A DNA stretch of 18,038 nucleotides from the NCBI GenBank assembly GCA_963708545.1, contig CAVPUD010000164.1:1-18038 (forward strand). Reading direction: 5' to 3'. Under the pieces are notes generated by a model that was given only the letters and a program-made list of their open reading frames with translations, ran no database searches and was not told the DNA's origin. The translations under genes were made by a program, and so were the position numbers. Every line of letters begins with the position of its first letter. Position 1 is the first letter of the stretch. Positions 1-10,029 of this stretch are shown here, piece by piece. The DNA comes from Extensimonas sp963708545 (GTDB taxonomy: Bacteria > Pseudomonadota > Gammaproteobacteria > Burkholderiales > Burkholderiaceae_C).

Positions 1-144
1 GGCGAAGGATCAGATACGCTCGCGGCGATCCGCCTGGGGATGGGGGCGGCGGCGTACAACGTCGGCCAGTTGCTGCCGGCGCGTCTGGAGCGCGACGCCG
101 TTGCCAGGCTCGCCGAGGACGTGGCGTGCGAGCAAGTCTCCTGA
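1..144 (+). CDS. C-terminal end of an unidentified protein (cut by window edge)
   Basis: An open frame runs from base 1 to a TGA at 142-144 and gives 47 residues, beginning GEGSDTLAAIRLG and ending CEQVS. It has coding character: an Ala/Leu/Arg-rich helical stretch with GC-rich third positions. The pattern of a short Gly-rich turn, then AAYNVGQLL and an acidic/hydrophobic helix, resembles the C-terminal tail of bifunctional primase-polymerase proteins found in phages and integrative elements. That is a resemblance from memory and is weak. The start and most of the gene lie outside the window. If it is a primase relative, the left edge would border a mobile element. The frame is fairly sure; the function is not. 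Confidence 0.45.
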   Translation, partial: GEGSDTLAAIRLGMGAAAYNVGQLLPARLERDAVARLAEDVACEQVS

Positions 145-197
145 GCTGAGAATCGGACAGGGAGCGACGCGGAAGGGAAGGCGAAATCGCCGGGAAA

Positions 198-250
198 CTC
201 GCCAAATATTTGCCTAATGGCGAGCGACCAACTAAAGTAAGGTTTGGCGA
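198..250. promoter_or_regulatory. Inverted repeats upstream of the Lys-rich protein gene (possible operator)
   Basis: The gap 145-313 is AT-richer than its surroundings. It holds CTCGCCA (198-204) with its perfect complement TGGCGAG (218-224). A second pairing joins TCGCCAAA (199-206) with TTTGGCGA (243-250), so one left arm can pair with either of two right arms. CAAATATTTG (203-212) is itself a 10-bp palindrome. A near-palindrome, TATCCAATTTGGGATA, follows just downstream. This could be an operator and promoter for the gene at 314, but no clear -35/-10 pair was recognised. Confidence 0.3.
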
Positions 251-313
251 AATATCCAATTTGGGATACCTGCGGAAGTTCGATCCAGAATCCATTTCCC
301 AGAGCGACTTCTC

Positions 314-820
314 ATGAACCGTGCCATTTCTCAACGCGGATTCTTCCTATTCGCGGTGGCGGCATTGGCGATTGCGGCGACGTCCGCATCCGCACAGGTC
401 GTGAACCCGCCGTCGGTACCTAACTCAGGCAACGCACAGGCACAGCTCACGCAGCAGCAATTTCAGGACATGGCGACGCTGCGCTATTTGCAGTCGCGGC
501 GTCGCGGCCAGGTGCGCACGGGCGTTCCGCAATTCATTCCGTTCGGCCCTCAAGCTATGATGCCGCCGGGCAACATGCAGATGGATGACCAGGGCGGAGA
601 CTCAGATCGCAAGAGCTCGACGCAGAAGCGCATCGAAGCTCGCAAGGTGCGCGACGAGCAAAAGAAAGCCGCTCGCGAGGAAGCTGCCGCCAAGAAGGCC
701 AAGAACGGCAAGCCCGACAAGAAGGATGCCGCGAAAGCCAAAAAGGCAAAGCCGGCCGCGAAGGACAACGCCAAGTCCAAGAAGGCCAAGGCCGACGTGG
801 CGAAAAAGAAATCGGCCTAA
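314..820 (+). CDS. Secreted Lys/Ala-rich hypothetical protein
   Basis: A 168-residue protein. It has a clear Sec signal peptide: residues 1-28 are MNRAISQRG, then a hydrophobic core, then ATSASAQ as a signal peptidase I site. The mature part starts with a Pro/Asn/Gln-rich low-complexity stretch. A short middle section (about 50-90) ends in a Met/Pro-rich patch. From about residue 98 to the end it is almost only Lys, Ala, Asp and Glu in KKA/KAKK repeats, like the tails of histone H1-like or AlgP-type proteins. A basic periplasmic or surface tail could bind polyanions such as nucleic acid or LPS, which is inference. The upstream RBS is poor. The gene converges on the aldehyde dehydrogenase remnant with a 14-bp gap. 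Base use is less GC-rich than the catabolic genes to the right. I recognise no family. Confidence 0.7.
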   Translation: MNRAISQRGFFLFAVAALAIAATSASAQVVNPPSVPNSGNAQAQLTQQQFQDMATLRYLQSRRRGQVRTGVPQFIPFGPQAMMPPGNMQMDDQGGDSDRKSSTQKRIEARKVRDEQKKAAREEAAAKKAKNGKPDKKDAAKAKKAKPAAKDNAKSKKAKADVAKKKSA

Positions 821-834
821 ATGCGCAGACTCTC

Positions 835-1203
835 TTAGGCTACGTCGGCTTGCGTCCATTGGCCGTCGATGAGCCGCCACATCGTGCCGGTCGGATTCTT
901 GTCGGCCAGCGCCGTCGGCAATCGCGATGGCCGCACATTGTCGTAGCACTCGAGCGCCGTGAAGCGGTCAATCGCGGCGGGAATGCCCACGGCCGTGAAT
1001 CCGGGATGCCCGGTGGCCGGATAAGGGCCGCCATGATTCATGGCCGGGCTCACCGCCACGCCGGTCGGCATCTTATCGTTCAGCAGCCGGCCGACTTTCA
1101 CGCGCAGCCGCGGCGCTAGCCGCTCGTACATCGCGTCGTCGACGCCGGCCGTGTCGGAGTAAATGCAGCCGGTCAGATTGCCCTCCAAAGCAGCGAGAAT
1201 CGC
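835..1203 (-). pseudogene. Aldehyde dehydrogenase (2,5-dioxovalerate/alpha-ketoglutaric semialdehyde type), C-terminal remnant
   Basis: About 120 residues match the end of NADP-dependent aldehyde dehydrogenases of the alpha-ketoglutaric semialdehyde (2,5-dioxopentanoate) type. Recognisable pieces are ALEGNLTGCIY, the segment MPTGVAVSPAMNHGGPYPAT and the final AIDRFTALECYDNVRP. Full-length members have roughly 500-525 residues, so the Rossmann domain, the catalytic Cys and the catalytic Glu are all missing. Homology ends near 1203, where an opposite-strand MmgE/PrpD fragment begins. The apparent start at 1188 is a TTG inside the domain and not a true start. It is a broken gene with no plausible activity. 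The stop (835-837) lies 14 bp from the stop of the Lys-rich gene, in convergent arrangement. Confidence 0.85.
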
Positions 1204-1205
1204 GG

Positions 1206-1826
1206 ATGGCCGAGCCCGCAGGCGGCTGGCACCTGCACCACAACCTGTTCAAGTTCCACGCGGCCTGCTACGGCACGCACGCCGCGATCGAGGCCGCGCG
1301 CCAGCTGCGCACACGGCACCAGCTCGCACCCGCCGACGTCGCGCACGTGCAGGTGCGCGTGGGTGCGAGCAGCGAGGGCGTGTGCAACATCCCCGAGCCG
1401 CGCACGGGCCTCGAAGCCAAGTTCAGCCTGCGGCATACCGTCGCCATGGCGCTGGCCGGCGTGGACACGGCCGGCCTCGATGCCTATACCGACGAGGCCG
1501 TGGGCCAGCCCGCGGTCGCCGCGCTGCGCCAACGCATCACGGTGGAGCTCGTGCCCGATTGCCCGGGCCTCACGCTTGCCGAAGTGGTGCTCGAAACCCG
1601 TGCCGGCACCACACTGCGCGAGCGCTACGACAGCGGCCGCCCCGCAAGCGACCTGCAAGCGCAACAGCAGCGCCTCGAGGAAAAATTCCATCGCCTCGTC
1701 GACCCGGTGCTCGGCGCGGCGCAAAGCACGCGCCTGATTGCGCTGGTGGCGCAACTCGAGGAGCTGACCGACCTCTCACCGCTCGCAGGCATGCTGGCCA
1801 CGCCCGCTTCTTGCTGCGCGGACTGA
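1206..1826 (+). pseudogene. MmgE/PrpD family protein, C-terminal half remnant
   Basis: 206 residues correspond to the C-terminal half of MmgE/PrpD proteins (2-methylcitrate dehydratase, cis-aconitate decarboxylase and relatives, usually about 450 residues). Typical features are HNLFKFHAACYGTHAAIEA near the start, the VQVRVG strand, the segment AKFSLRHTVAMAL, and a tail with RLEEKFHRLV. The N-terminal helical domain, which supplies part of the active site, is absent. Homology begins only a few codons after the ATG at 1206, which has no convincing RBS. The truncation meets the remnant of the aldehyde dehydrogenase on the other strand, so both were probably cut by the same event. A residual ORF could be translated, but a functional enzyme is unlikely. 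Confidence 0.8.
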
Positions 1827-1840
1827 ACCCGAGCCTTAAC

Positions 1841-1988
1841 GATTGTCCATTAGGGGGGCGCTGGCGGACGGCTGCCGGTCATTTTGGCCGCTGCTTCGGC
1901 GCCCATGGCACCGGCCATGGGCTTCTCAGCCGCGACCAAACTGCCTCGCCAACCGCCTCGCCATCATCCCACGTCCTAATGGACAATC
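1841..1988. repeat. 148-bp palindromic element with perfect 14-bp inverted ends (MITE-like or fold-back)
   Basis: The gap 1827-2065 has no gene. GATTGTCCATTAGG at 1841-1854 is repeated exactly in inverse as CCTAATGGACAATC at 1975-1988. Near the centre, GCCCATGG (1901-1908) pairs with CCATGGGC (1915-1922) over a 6-base loop. Between these arms the two halves are partly complementary; for example TTTGGCCGCTGCT on the left matches the inverse of the right half at about 11 of 13 bases. The whole segment could fold into one long interrupted hairpin. No obvious target-site duplication flanks it and no poly-T tract follows. It could be a small non-autonomous element, the collapsed ends of an insertion sequence, or an RNA structure. 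Confidence 0.6.
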
Positions 1989-2065
1989 TGGGTTTAAACC
2001 AGAGTCTCGCCGTCCCCTGGCGCGCATGGCCAGGCGCACCGCAGCGCACGCCTGGCCATGCCGCC

Positions 2066-2845
2066 TCACGCCTGTTCGATACGCGCGATCAGGCGCTGCA
2101 ACTGCGCAATGGTTTCGCCGCGCGCGCGCTGCTGCGGATGGTGCCCCTGTCCTGCCAAGGCGAGCACTTCGAGCGACATGGTGCCGTGCGTGAACAAGGC
2201 CAGCGCGCTCGGGCGCCAGCCGTATTCGTCCTGGTTGCCGAACAGCGCCGACACGGGGCAGCGCACCGCAGCGATTTCGGCGTTCATGTTCCACTCGAGC
2301 GCTTTCTGGCTCGCCCAGGCGTTGAACCAGCCCCAGAACATCGCGTCCGTGCCCGCACCGTGGTAGCGCTCGAGCTTTTCGCGCAGCCCCTCTTGCTCAT
2401 AGGCGCGCCGCGCATTCGCCATGGCATCGACCATGAACTGGTCTAGTGCAATGGTGGGCGAGCAGCCCATGGCGCCGCAGACGATCTCGGGGTGCATCGC
2501 CGCGGCGAGCACCGACATCGCGCCGCCGTCGCTGTGGCCGAACATCAGCGCCTTGCGGATACCGAAGTGGCGCAGCACCTCGCCGAGCACCGGCCCGGCC
2601 TCTTCGCGCCGGTAGCTGGGCTCGCGCCCGCCCACCAGCGGCTCGGAGCGGCCATAGCCATAGCGGTCGTAGGCGAGCACCGGCCAGCCCGTGGCTTCGG
2701 CGATCACTCGCGGCAGGTCTTTCCAGGTAGCGATGCAATCGAGCCCGCCGTGCATCATCACGATGGTGGGGCAGTCTTGACCGACCTCGCCCCAGGTGCT
2801 CGCCGCGAGGCGGTGGCCGCCTGCCATGAATTCATGGTCTTTCAT
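2066..2845 (-). CDS. Alpha/beta hydrolase
   Basis: 259 residues, usual length for a single-domain alpha/beta hydrolase, with no signal peptide (cytoplasmic). The oxyanion-hole HGG is at 32-34. The nucleophile elbow GHSDGG places Ser at 105. The acid is probably Asp206 (GNQDEYG), and the base is His235 or His236 (GQGHHP). A cap region with many Trp and Phe residues (about 150-185) suggests a hydrophobic substrate. The ATG at 2845 follows a near-perfect AAGGAGGTGA with about 6 bases spacing, the best RBS in the window. It is the last gene of the minus-strand operon, 39 bp after the acyl-CoA dehydrogenase. Likely roles are hydrolysis of an ester, a lactone, a C-C bond in a ring-cleavage product, or a CoA thioester. 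The exact substrate is not decidable from sequence. Confidence 0.85.
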   Translation of the reverse strand: MKDHEFMAGGHRLAASTWGEVGQDCPTIVMMHGGLDCIATWKDLPRVIAEATGWPVLAYDRYGYGRSEPLVGGREPSYRREEAGPVLGEVLRHFGIRKALMFGHSDGGAMSVLAAAMHPEIVCGAMGCSPTIALDQFMVDAMANARRAYEQEGLREKLERYHGAGTDAMFWGWFNAWASQKALEWNMNAEIAAVRCPVSALFGNQDEYGWRPSALALFTHGTMSLEVLALAGQGHHPQQRARGETIAQLQRLIARIEQA

Positions 2846-2884
2846 TGTTCACCTCCTTGCGGCCTGTGAGCCACCTGCCGGTAT

Positions 2885-4117
2885 TTACAAATCGACGTAG
2901 CCGCCGAGCAATTGGCGCGCGATGGTGCGGCGCTGGATTTCTGCCGTGCCGTCGGGGATGCGCATCACACGTGCAAAACGGTAGCCCTCTTCGAGGCGCA
3001 ACTCGTTCGTCAGGCCCATGCCGCCGTGGACTTGGATGCTGCGATCCATCACACGGCCTAGCATTTCGGTCGAGAAGGCCTTGACCATGCTGACCTGCGC
3101 GGTCGCATTGCGCCCCGTGTCCAGGCGCCAGGCGCAGTTCTGGATCATGTTCTTGGCCGCATAGATATCCATCGCGCTCTCGGCGAGCATGAACTGGATC
3201 GCCTGGTGCTCGGCAATCGGCACGCCAAAGGTCTTGCGCACCTTGGCGTATTCGGTCGCCTGGTCGAGCGCCCAGCGCGCCAGCCCCAGACAGGACGCGG
3301 CCATGCCCATGCGTCCCGTGTTGACGCCGTCCATGGCCACTTGCAGGCCGCGCCCGACTTCGCCGAGCCGGTGGTCGTCGCGCACGCGCACGCCCTCGAG
3401 CACGATCACGCCCGTGTCGCCGCCCAGATGCCCCATGGTGTTGATGACGCGCGGCACGGTAAAGCCCGGCGCGCGCGTATCGACGAAAAAGCCCGTCACG
3501 CCACCCTTGTGGCGCGCCGCAGCCTCGGGGTCGGTGAGCGCGAACACCATCGCGTAGTCGGCATAGGGCGAATTGGTGATCCACTGCTTGGTGCCGGTGA
3601 TCACCCATTCATCGCCGTCGCGCACGGCGCGCGTCTTCATGCCGAACACGTCCGAACCCGCATCGGGCTCGCTCAGGCCGAAGCACAGCGTTTTTTCGCC
3701 GCTCGCAATGCCTGCGCCATAGAGCGCAAACACCTCGGGCTTCAAATAGCGCAGCACCGGCGACAGGCCGTTGGTGAACGGCGACGAGATCACCACGGTC
3801 TGCACCAGCGGATGGGCGGGACCCACGCGGTGGTTCAGCGCCTCCTGGATGTGCGCCATCGCCAGCGCGCCCTGCCCGCCACCGCCCAGCGACTCGGCGC
3901 CAAACAGGTTGTAAAAGCCCAGCTCGGCCGAGCGCATGCGCACCTGGCGCCGCAGCGCAAGCACTTCAGGCACATAGCGGCCTTGTGCGTCGAACATGGT
4001 GCGCTCGCTGCCCAGCAGCTCACGGTGCTGCTCCTCAAGCGGGAGTACCTCCCGCTCGACGAAGCGCAGCAGCGCCTCGGCGATCGCCTGGGTATCGGTG
4101 TCGATCGTAAAGTCCAT
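2885..4117 (-). CDS. Acyl-CoA dehydrogenase (ACAD10/11-like type)
   Basis: 410 residues, a full-length FAD-dependent acyl-CoA dehydrogenase that would introduce a 2,3 double bond into an acyl-CoA and pass electrons to ETF. The middle domain carries LSEPDAGSD and WITNSPYADY. The C-terminal helical domain carries RKTFGVPIAEHQAIQ and QVHGGMGLTNE. The usual catalytic Glu position in the motif near the end is Asp389 (RIPDGTAEIQRR). The segment RVMRIPDG with following RRTIAR is like ACAD10/ACAD11 relatives, where Asp is found. The protein is slightly longer than the 380-residue short/medium-chain type. It lies 113 bp downstream of the last CoA ligase and 39 bp upstream of the hydrolase, so it probably oxidises the product of one or more of the ligases. 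The RBS (GAGAGA) is modest. Confidence 0.92.
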   Translation of the reverse strand: MDFTIDTDTQAIAEALLRFVEREVLPLEEQHRELLGSERTMFDAQGRYVPEVLALRRQVRMRSAELGFYNLFGAESLGGGGQGALAMAHIQEALNHRVGPAHPLVQTVVISSPFTNGLSPVLRYLKPEVFALYGAGIASGEKTLCFGLSEPDAGSDVFGMKTRAVRDGDEWVITGTKQWITNSPYADYAMVFALTDPEAAARHKGGVTGFFVDTRAPGFTVPRVINTMGHLGGDTGVIVLEGVRVRDDHRLGEVGRGLQVAMDGVNTGRMGMAASCLGLARWALDQATEYAKVRKTFGVPIAEHQAIQFMLAESAMDIYAAKNMIQNCAWRLDTGRNATAQVSMVKAFSTEMLGRVMDRSIQVHGGMGLTNELRLEEGYRFARVMRIPDGTAEIQRRTIARQLLGGYVDL

Positions 4118-4163
4118 GGGGTATCTCTCGTTGGATAAGTAACGTCAGAAAAGGCCGTGGCAC

Positions 4164-4203
4164 GCCTCGCCTCCTCCCTGCCGCCAAAGAGATGAGGCGG
4201 GGC
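4164..4203 (-). other. Hairpin between ligase copy 1 and the acyl-CoA dehydrogenase gene
   Basis: In the 113-bp gap, GCCTCGCCTC (4164-4173) pairs with GAGGCGGGGC (4194-4203) at 9 of 10 positions, the tenth being a possible G-U pair in RNA. The loop is 20 bases. In the direction of transcription (minus) a TTTT run comes about 10 bases after the stem, so it is a poor intrinsic terminator. It could reduce read-through from the ligases into the dehydrogenase gene or stabilise mRNA ends. Confidence 0.3.
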
Positions 4204-4230
4204 GCGTCCGAAGCGGGCCTCACCGAAATC

Positions 4231-5880
4231 TCAGGCCGCCTTGAACTGCTCTTTGGCGATTTCGCGCAAACGGAACTTCTGCACCTTGCCGCTGGGCGTG
4301 CTCGGCAAAGCCTCGGACACGGCCAGGAACTCGGGCCAATACTGCTTGGCCATTTGATGCTCTGCGAGAAAGCGCTGCATTTCCTCCATCGTGAAGCTGT
4401 GCCCTGGACGCAGGATCACGTAGGCGGCGGCGCGCTCGCCCAGGCGCGGGTCGGGCACGCCGACCACGGCAGCGACCTGGATCGCCGGGTGCTTGTGCAG
4501 CACTTGCTCGACCTCGACCACGGGCACGTTCTCACCACCGCGGATGATGATGTCCTTGGCACGGCCCGTGATGCGCACGTAACCGTCGGCATCGAGTTTG
4601 CCCAGGTCACCCGTCTTGAACCAGCCCTCGGCGTCGGTGTCGAATTTTTCCGGGCGCTTGAGGTAGCCCACGAACTGCCCGGGGCCGCGCGACTCGATTT
4701 GCCCCTCCTCATCGACACCCAGCACCTTGCCCACGGGATCGACGATGCGCATCTCCATGCCTGCCACCGGCACACCGTCGGTGCCGAACACTTTCTCGGG
4801 TGGATCGTCGAGCCGGGTCGAGGTGACGAGCAGGTTTTCAGTCATGCCATAGGCCGAGACGATGTGCGCTTTGAGGCGCTCGGTCGCACGCTGCACGAGT
4901 GCACGCGGGATCGGTGCGCCGGCGGACAGAAAGATGTCGAAAGTGGAGATGTCGTATTTGGGCAGTGCAGGGTGATCTGCCAGATCGGCCATGAAGGGCG
5001 TTGCCGCCATCATGAAGTTCACACCCTCGTCCTGGATGCGGCCCAGGCCGACCTCGGCGTCCCAGATGTCCTGCAACACCATCTTGGCCCCGAGCGAAAG
5101 TGGCAACTCCATGCCCACGAGGAAGCCCGTCTGGTGCGCCATCGGCGAGGGCATGAAGAACACGTGGTCGCCGGTCAACTTGTTGCGCTGCTGGATCTGC
5201 ATCAAATTGGCGAAGTGGGTGTTGGACGTATGCAGCGCCCCCTTGGGCTCGCCCGTGGTGCCCGAGGTGTAGAGCAGCTCCATGATCTCGTTGGGCTGCA
5301 TGCGCCGCGCCTTGAGCATCTTGTCGGCGTCGGGTGTTTCCTGCTCCCAGCGTCGCTCCAGAAAGTATTTCTCGAACGAGGCGTCGCCGCTGCCGCCGAT
5401 CGCAAACACGTGTTCGAGCTTGGGCAGGTTGGGCTGGATTTCGCGCACCATCGCCAGGTGGTCGAAGCCGCGCCAGTTCTGCGGCACGATCATGACCTTG
5501 CTCTCGGCCAGGCCCAGCATGAAAGTGAGCTCACGGTGGCGAAAGATCGGCATCACGGGGTTGGTGACGGCGCCCACGTGCAGGCAGGCCAGGTGCAGCG
5601 CAACGAATTCCCACCAGTTGGGCAGCTGGTACGACACCACGTCGCCACGCTCCACGCCCAGAGAGATCAGGCCCAAGGCGATGCGCTTGGAGGTTTGCAG
5701 CAATTGCCGATAAGAAACGGTGTTCTTGCGCCCCGTCATGCTGTTGATGTCGGTGACCGCAATTTTGTCGAGGCGCGAGGGTGCGACTTCGTCGAGGTAG
5801 TCGAGCAGCGTTTTGTTGTGCCAGTGGCCGCTGGCCTGGTAGCGCGCTTGCAATTCGGGGCTGAGTTGGGATTCGAACAT
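4231..5880 (-). CDS. AMP-forming acyl-CoA synthetase, tandem copy 1 (cyclohexanecarboxylate-CoA ligase-like)
   Basis: 549 residues, full length for the ANL superfamily: ATP + carboxylate + CoA gives acyl-CoA + AMP + PPi. The P-loop YTSGTTGEPKG is at 204-214, the adenine motif YGMTE at 344-348, FKTGD at 421-425, the hinge GRAKD at 439-443, and the acylation Lys at 532 (PSGKVQKF). The N-terminal LPNWWEF and NPVMPIFRHREL segments resemble AliA/BadA-type and FadK-like synthetases, which points to cyclic, branched or medium-chain acids. This copy has Ala-Tyr before GMTE and FLSAGAPIP in the pocket strand. The ATG at 5880 is preceded by AAGGAG. It is the most downstream of three paralogs and ends in KAA with TGA, without the 3' flank shared by the other two. 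Confidence 0.92.
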   Translation of the reverse strand: MFESQLSPELQARYQASGHWHNKTLLDYLDEVAPSRLDKIAVTDINSMTGRKNTVSYRQLLQTSKRIALGLISLGVERGDVVSYQLPNWWEFVALHLACLHVGAVTNPVMPIFRHRELTFMLGLAESKVMIVPQNWRGFDHLAMVREIQPNLPKLEHVFAIGGSGDASFEKYFLERRWEQETPDADKMLKARRMQPNEIMELLYTSGTTGEPKGALHTSNTHFANLMQIQQRNKLTGDHVFFMPSPMAHQTGFLVGMELPLSLGAKMVLQDIWDAEVGLGRIQDEGVNFMMAATPFMADLADHPALPKYDISTFDIFLSAGAPIPRALVQRATERLKAHIVSAYGMTENLLVTSTRLDDPPEKVFGTDGVPVAGMEMRIVDPVGKVLGVDEEGQIESRGPGQFVGYLKRPEKFDTDAEGWFKTGDLGKLDADGYVRITGRAKDIIIRGGENVPVVEVEQVLHKHPAIQVAAVVGVPDPRLGERAAAYVILRPGHSFTMEEMQRFLAEHQMAKQYWPEFLAVSEALPSTPSGKVQKFRLREIAKEQFKAA

Positions 5881-5909
5881 TTTGAAGGATCTCCTTGGAT
5901 GATGAAAAT

Positions 5910-5928
5910 AAAAAACGGAATTACCGTA

Positions 5929-5943
<15 letters not shown>
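5910..5943 (-). repeat. Shared 3' flank of ligase copies 2 and 3 (with weak hairpin/T-tract)
   Basis: The 34 bases 5910-5943 (six A, CGGAATTACCGT, then the stop region of copy 2) recur exactly at 7699-7732 after copy 3. The repeat covers the stop codon and about 19 bases of non-coding DNA, so it marks the edge of the duplicated unit. Read on the minus strand it gives ACGG, a 5-base loop, CCGT and then a run of T, a 4-bp stem too short for a strong terminator. Confidence 0.6.
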
Positions 5944-7581
<1,638 letters not shown>

Positions 7582-7618
7582 TTTTTCGATCTCCTTGGAA
7601 CATTGGAAGGGAAATGCA

Positions 7619-7693
7619 ACTTACGCAAACAAGGATGCAGCGAGGTGTTTTGCCATGGGGCGAACGCCTTGCCTCACCCCGATTTGCGTAAGT
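7619..7693. repeat. 75-bp inverted-repeat element between ligase copies 2 and 3
   Basis: ACTTACGCAAA at 7619-7629 is matched exactly in inverse by TTTGCGTAAGT at 7683-7693. Inside lies a smaller hairpin, GGCG-AA-CGCC (7659-7668). The element takes up most of the 136-bp gap and interrupts an otherwise tight ligase array. It could be a protein-binding site pair, an attenuator or RNA-processing hairpin that sets the level of copies 2 and 1 relative to copy 3, or a tiny repeat element. No T-tract follows the arms, so simple termination is not favoured. Confidence 0.5.
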
Positions 7694-7717
7694 CGTGTAA
7701 AAAACGGAATTACCGTA

Positions 7718-9370
<1,653 letters not shown>

Positions 9371-9407
9371 GGGCTTGTCTCCTTTTTTGTGATGATCCGG
9401 TCGGTAT

Positions 9408-9428
9408 CCCTATGTGAAAAACACAGGG
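9408..9428 (-). other. Small hairpin between the MaoC-like gene and ligase copy 3
   Basis: CCCTATGTG (9408-9416) can pair with CACAGGG (9422-9428), leaving a 2-base bulge and a 5-A loop on the plus strand. On the transcribed minus strand the loop is TTTTT and no T-run follows the stem, so it is not a standard terminator. It may be an mRNA-stabilising or processing hairpin, or chance. Confidence 0.25.
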
Positions 9429-9432
9429 AACC

Positions 9433-9909
9433 TCATGATGAATGGCTTTCCTTGGGAAGGAAAGTCAGGGTTTCCGTGAAGTCTGCGATCGCCTCGCCAT
9501 GTTGGTTGATCACCCAATGCTGCAACTCCATCAGGGTGTAGCCGCGCGAGGTCTTGGGCAGCAGCCGCGGCTCGCATTCCACGTGGATGGTGTCGCCGGG
9601 GAAGAGCGCCCCGCGCAAGCGCGCCTGCAGCCCCGTCATGCCGCCAAACGGGCCCACGTCCTGTTCTTTGAGCGTGTTTGCGATGATCTCGGAGACGTAG
9701 GTTGCCAAGAGCCCCATGCCCAGAGAGATGATCATGGGCCCGGGCGCGAAGCGTTTGCGGTGCGCGCCCTCCATGTTCTTCTGGATGTATTCCATATCGA
9801 TGAAAAACGGCTCATGCAGGCCGACGACGTTGACGAAGGTGACGATGTCGGTCTCGGTGATGGTGCGGCGGTGGGTTTTGTAGCGCCGTGCGGTGCTCGT
9901 TGGGGTCAT
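9433..9909 (-). CDS. MaoC-like hot-dog fold protein lacking the usual hydratase dyad
   Basis: 158 residues from the ATG at 9909, chosen because AGGAG lies 8 bases upstream. A longer reading from 9963 would add 18 poorly supported residues. The length and the RRTITETDIVTF opening fit MaoC-like single hot-dog proteins, and FPGDTIHVECE matches the second-half strand of that fold. The family's (R)-hydratases carry Asp and His in a GDxNPxH motif. Here the same place reads VVGLHEPFFIDMEY, so aligned Asp becomes Leu and aligned His becomes Phe; Glu33 or His32 might substitute. It is therefore either a hydratase with an unusual active site, a thioesterase-like or binding protein, or a subunit of a heterodimer. 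It heads the ligase operon and is divergent from the SDR gene. Confidence 0.8.
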   Translation of the reverse strand: MTPTSTARRYKTHRRTITETDIVTFVNVVGLHEPFFIDMEYIQKNMEGAHRKRFAPGPMIISLGMGLLATYVSEIIANTLKEQDVGPFGGMTGLQARLRGALFPGDTIHVECEPRLLPKTSRGYTLMELQHWVINQHGEAIADFTETLTFLPKESHSS

Positions 9910-10029
9910 GGCATGTCTCCTGTACGTGGTTGAAAAAAGTATTTGGTGGCGCGCCTGGGGCAAACCCTATGTCGGATTGCACTGTTTTGCACACAATCGG
10001 GTGCTTTCACAAGTCAAGGACACCTCACC
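9910..10029. promoter_or_regulatory. Divergent control region between MaoC-like and SDR genes, with a dyad at 9975-9998
   Basis: This 120-bp gap must hold promoters for both directions. GATTG (9975-9979) and CAATC (9994-9998) form a perfect dyad around a 14-base core, and the core has two TTGCAC copies (9978-9983 and 9988-9993) spaced by 4 bases. ATTG-N-CAAT symmetry of this kind is common for LysR- or TetR-type operators, but no regulator gene is present in the window. The SDR start has AAGGA at 10016-10020. No strong -35/-10 pair was assigned. Confidence 0.4.

Noticed and set aside
1163..2446. 427-codon plus-strand frame across the MmgE/PrpD remnant and hydrolase
   Set aside because: Arg/Ala/Pro-rich shadow frame that crosses a real gene in another frame, the palindromic element and an antisense gene.
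9943..10029. Upstream start of the atypical SDR at 9943
   Set aside because: It would translate the divergent control region and has no RBS, while the ATG at 10030 has AAGGA at the right distance and fits the SDR N-terminus.
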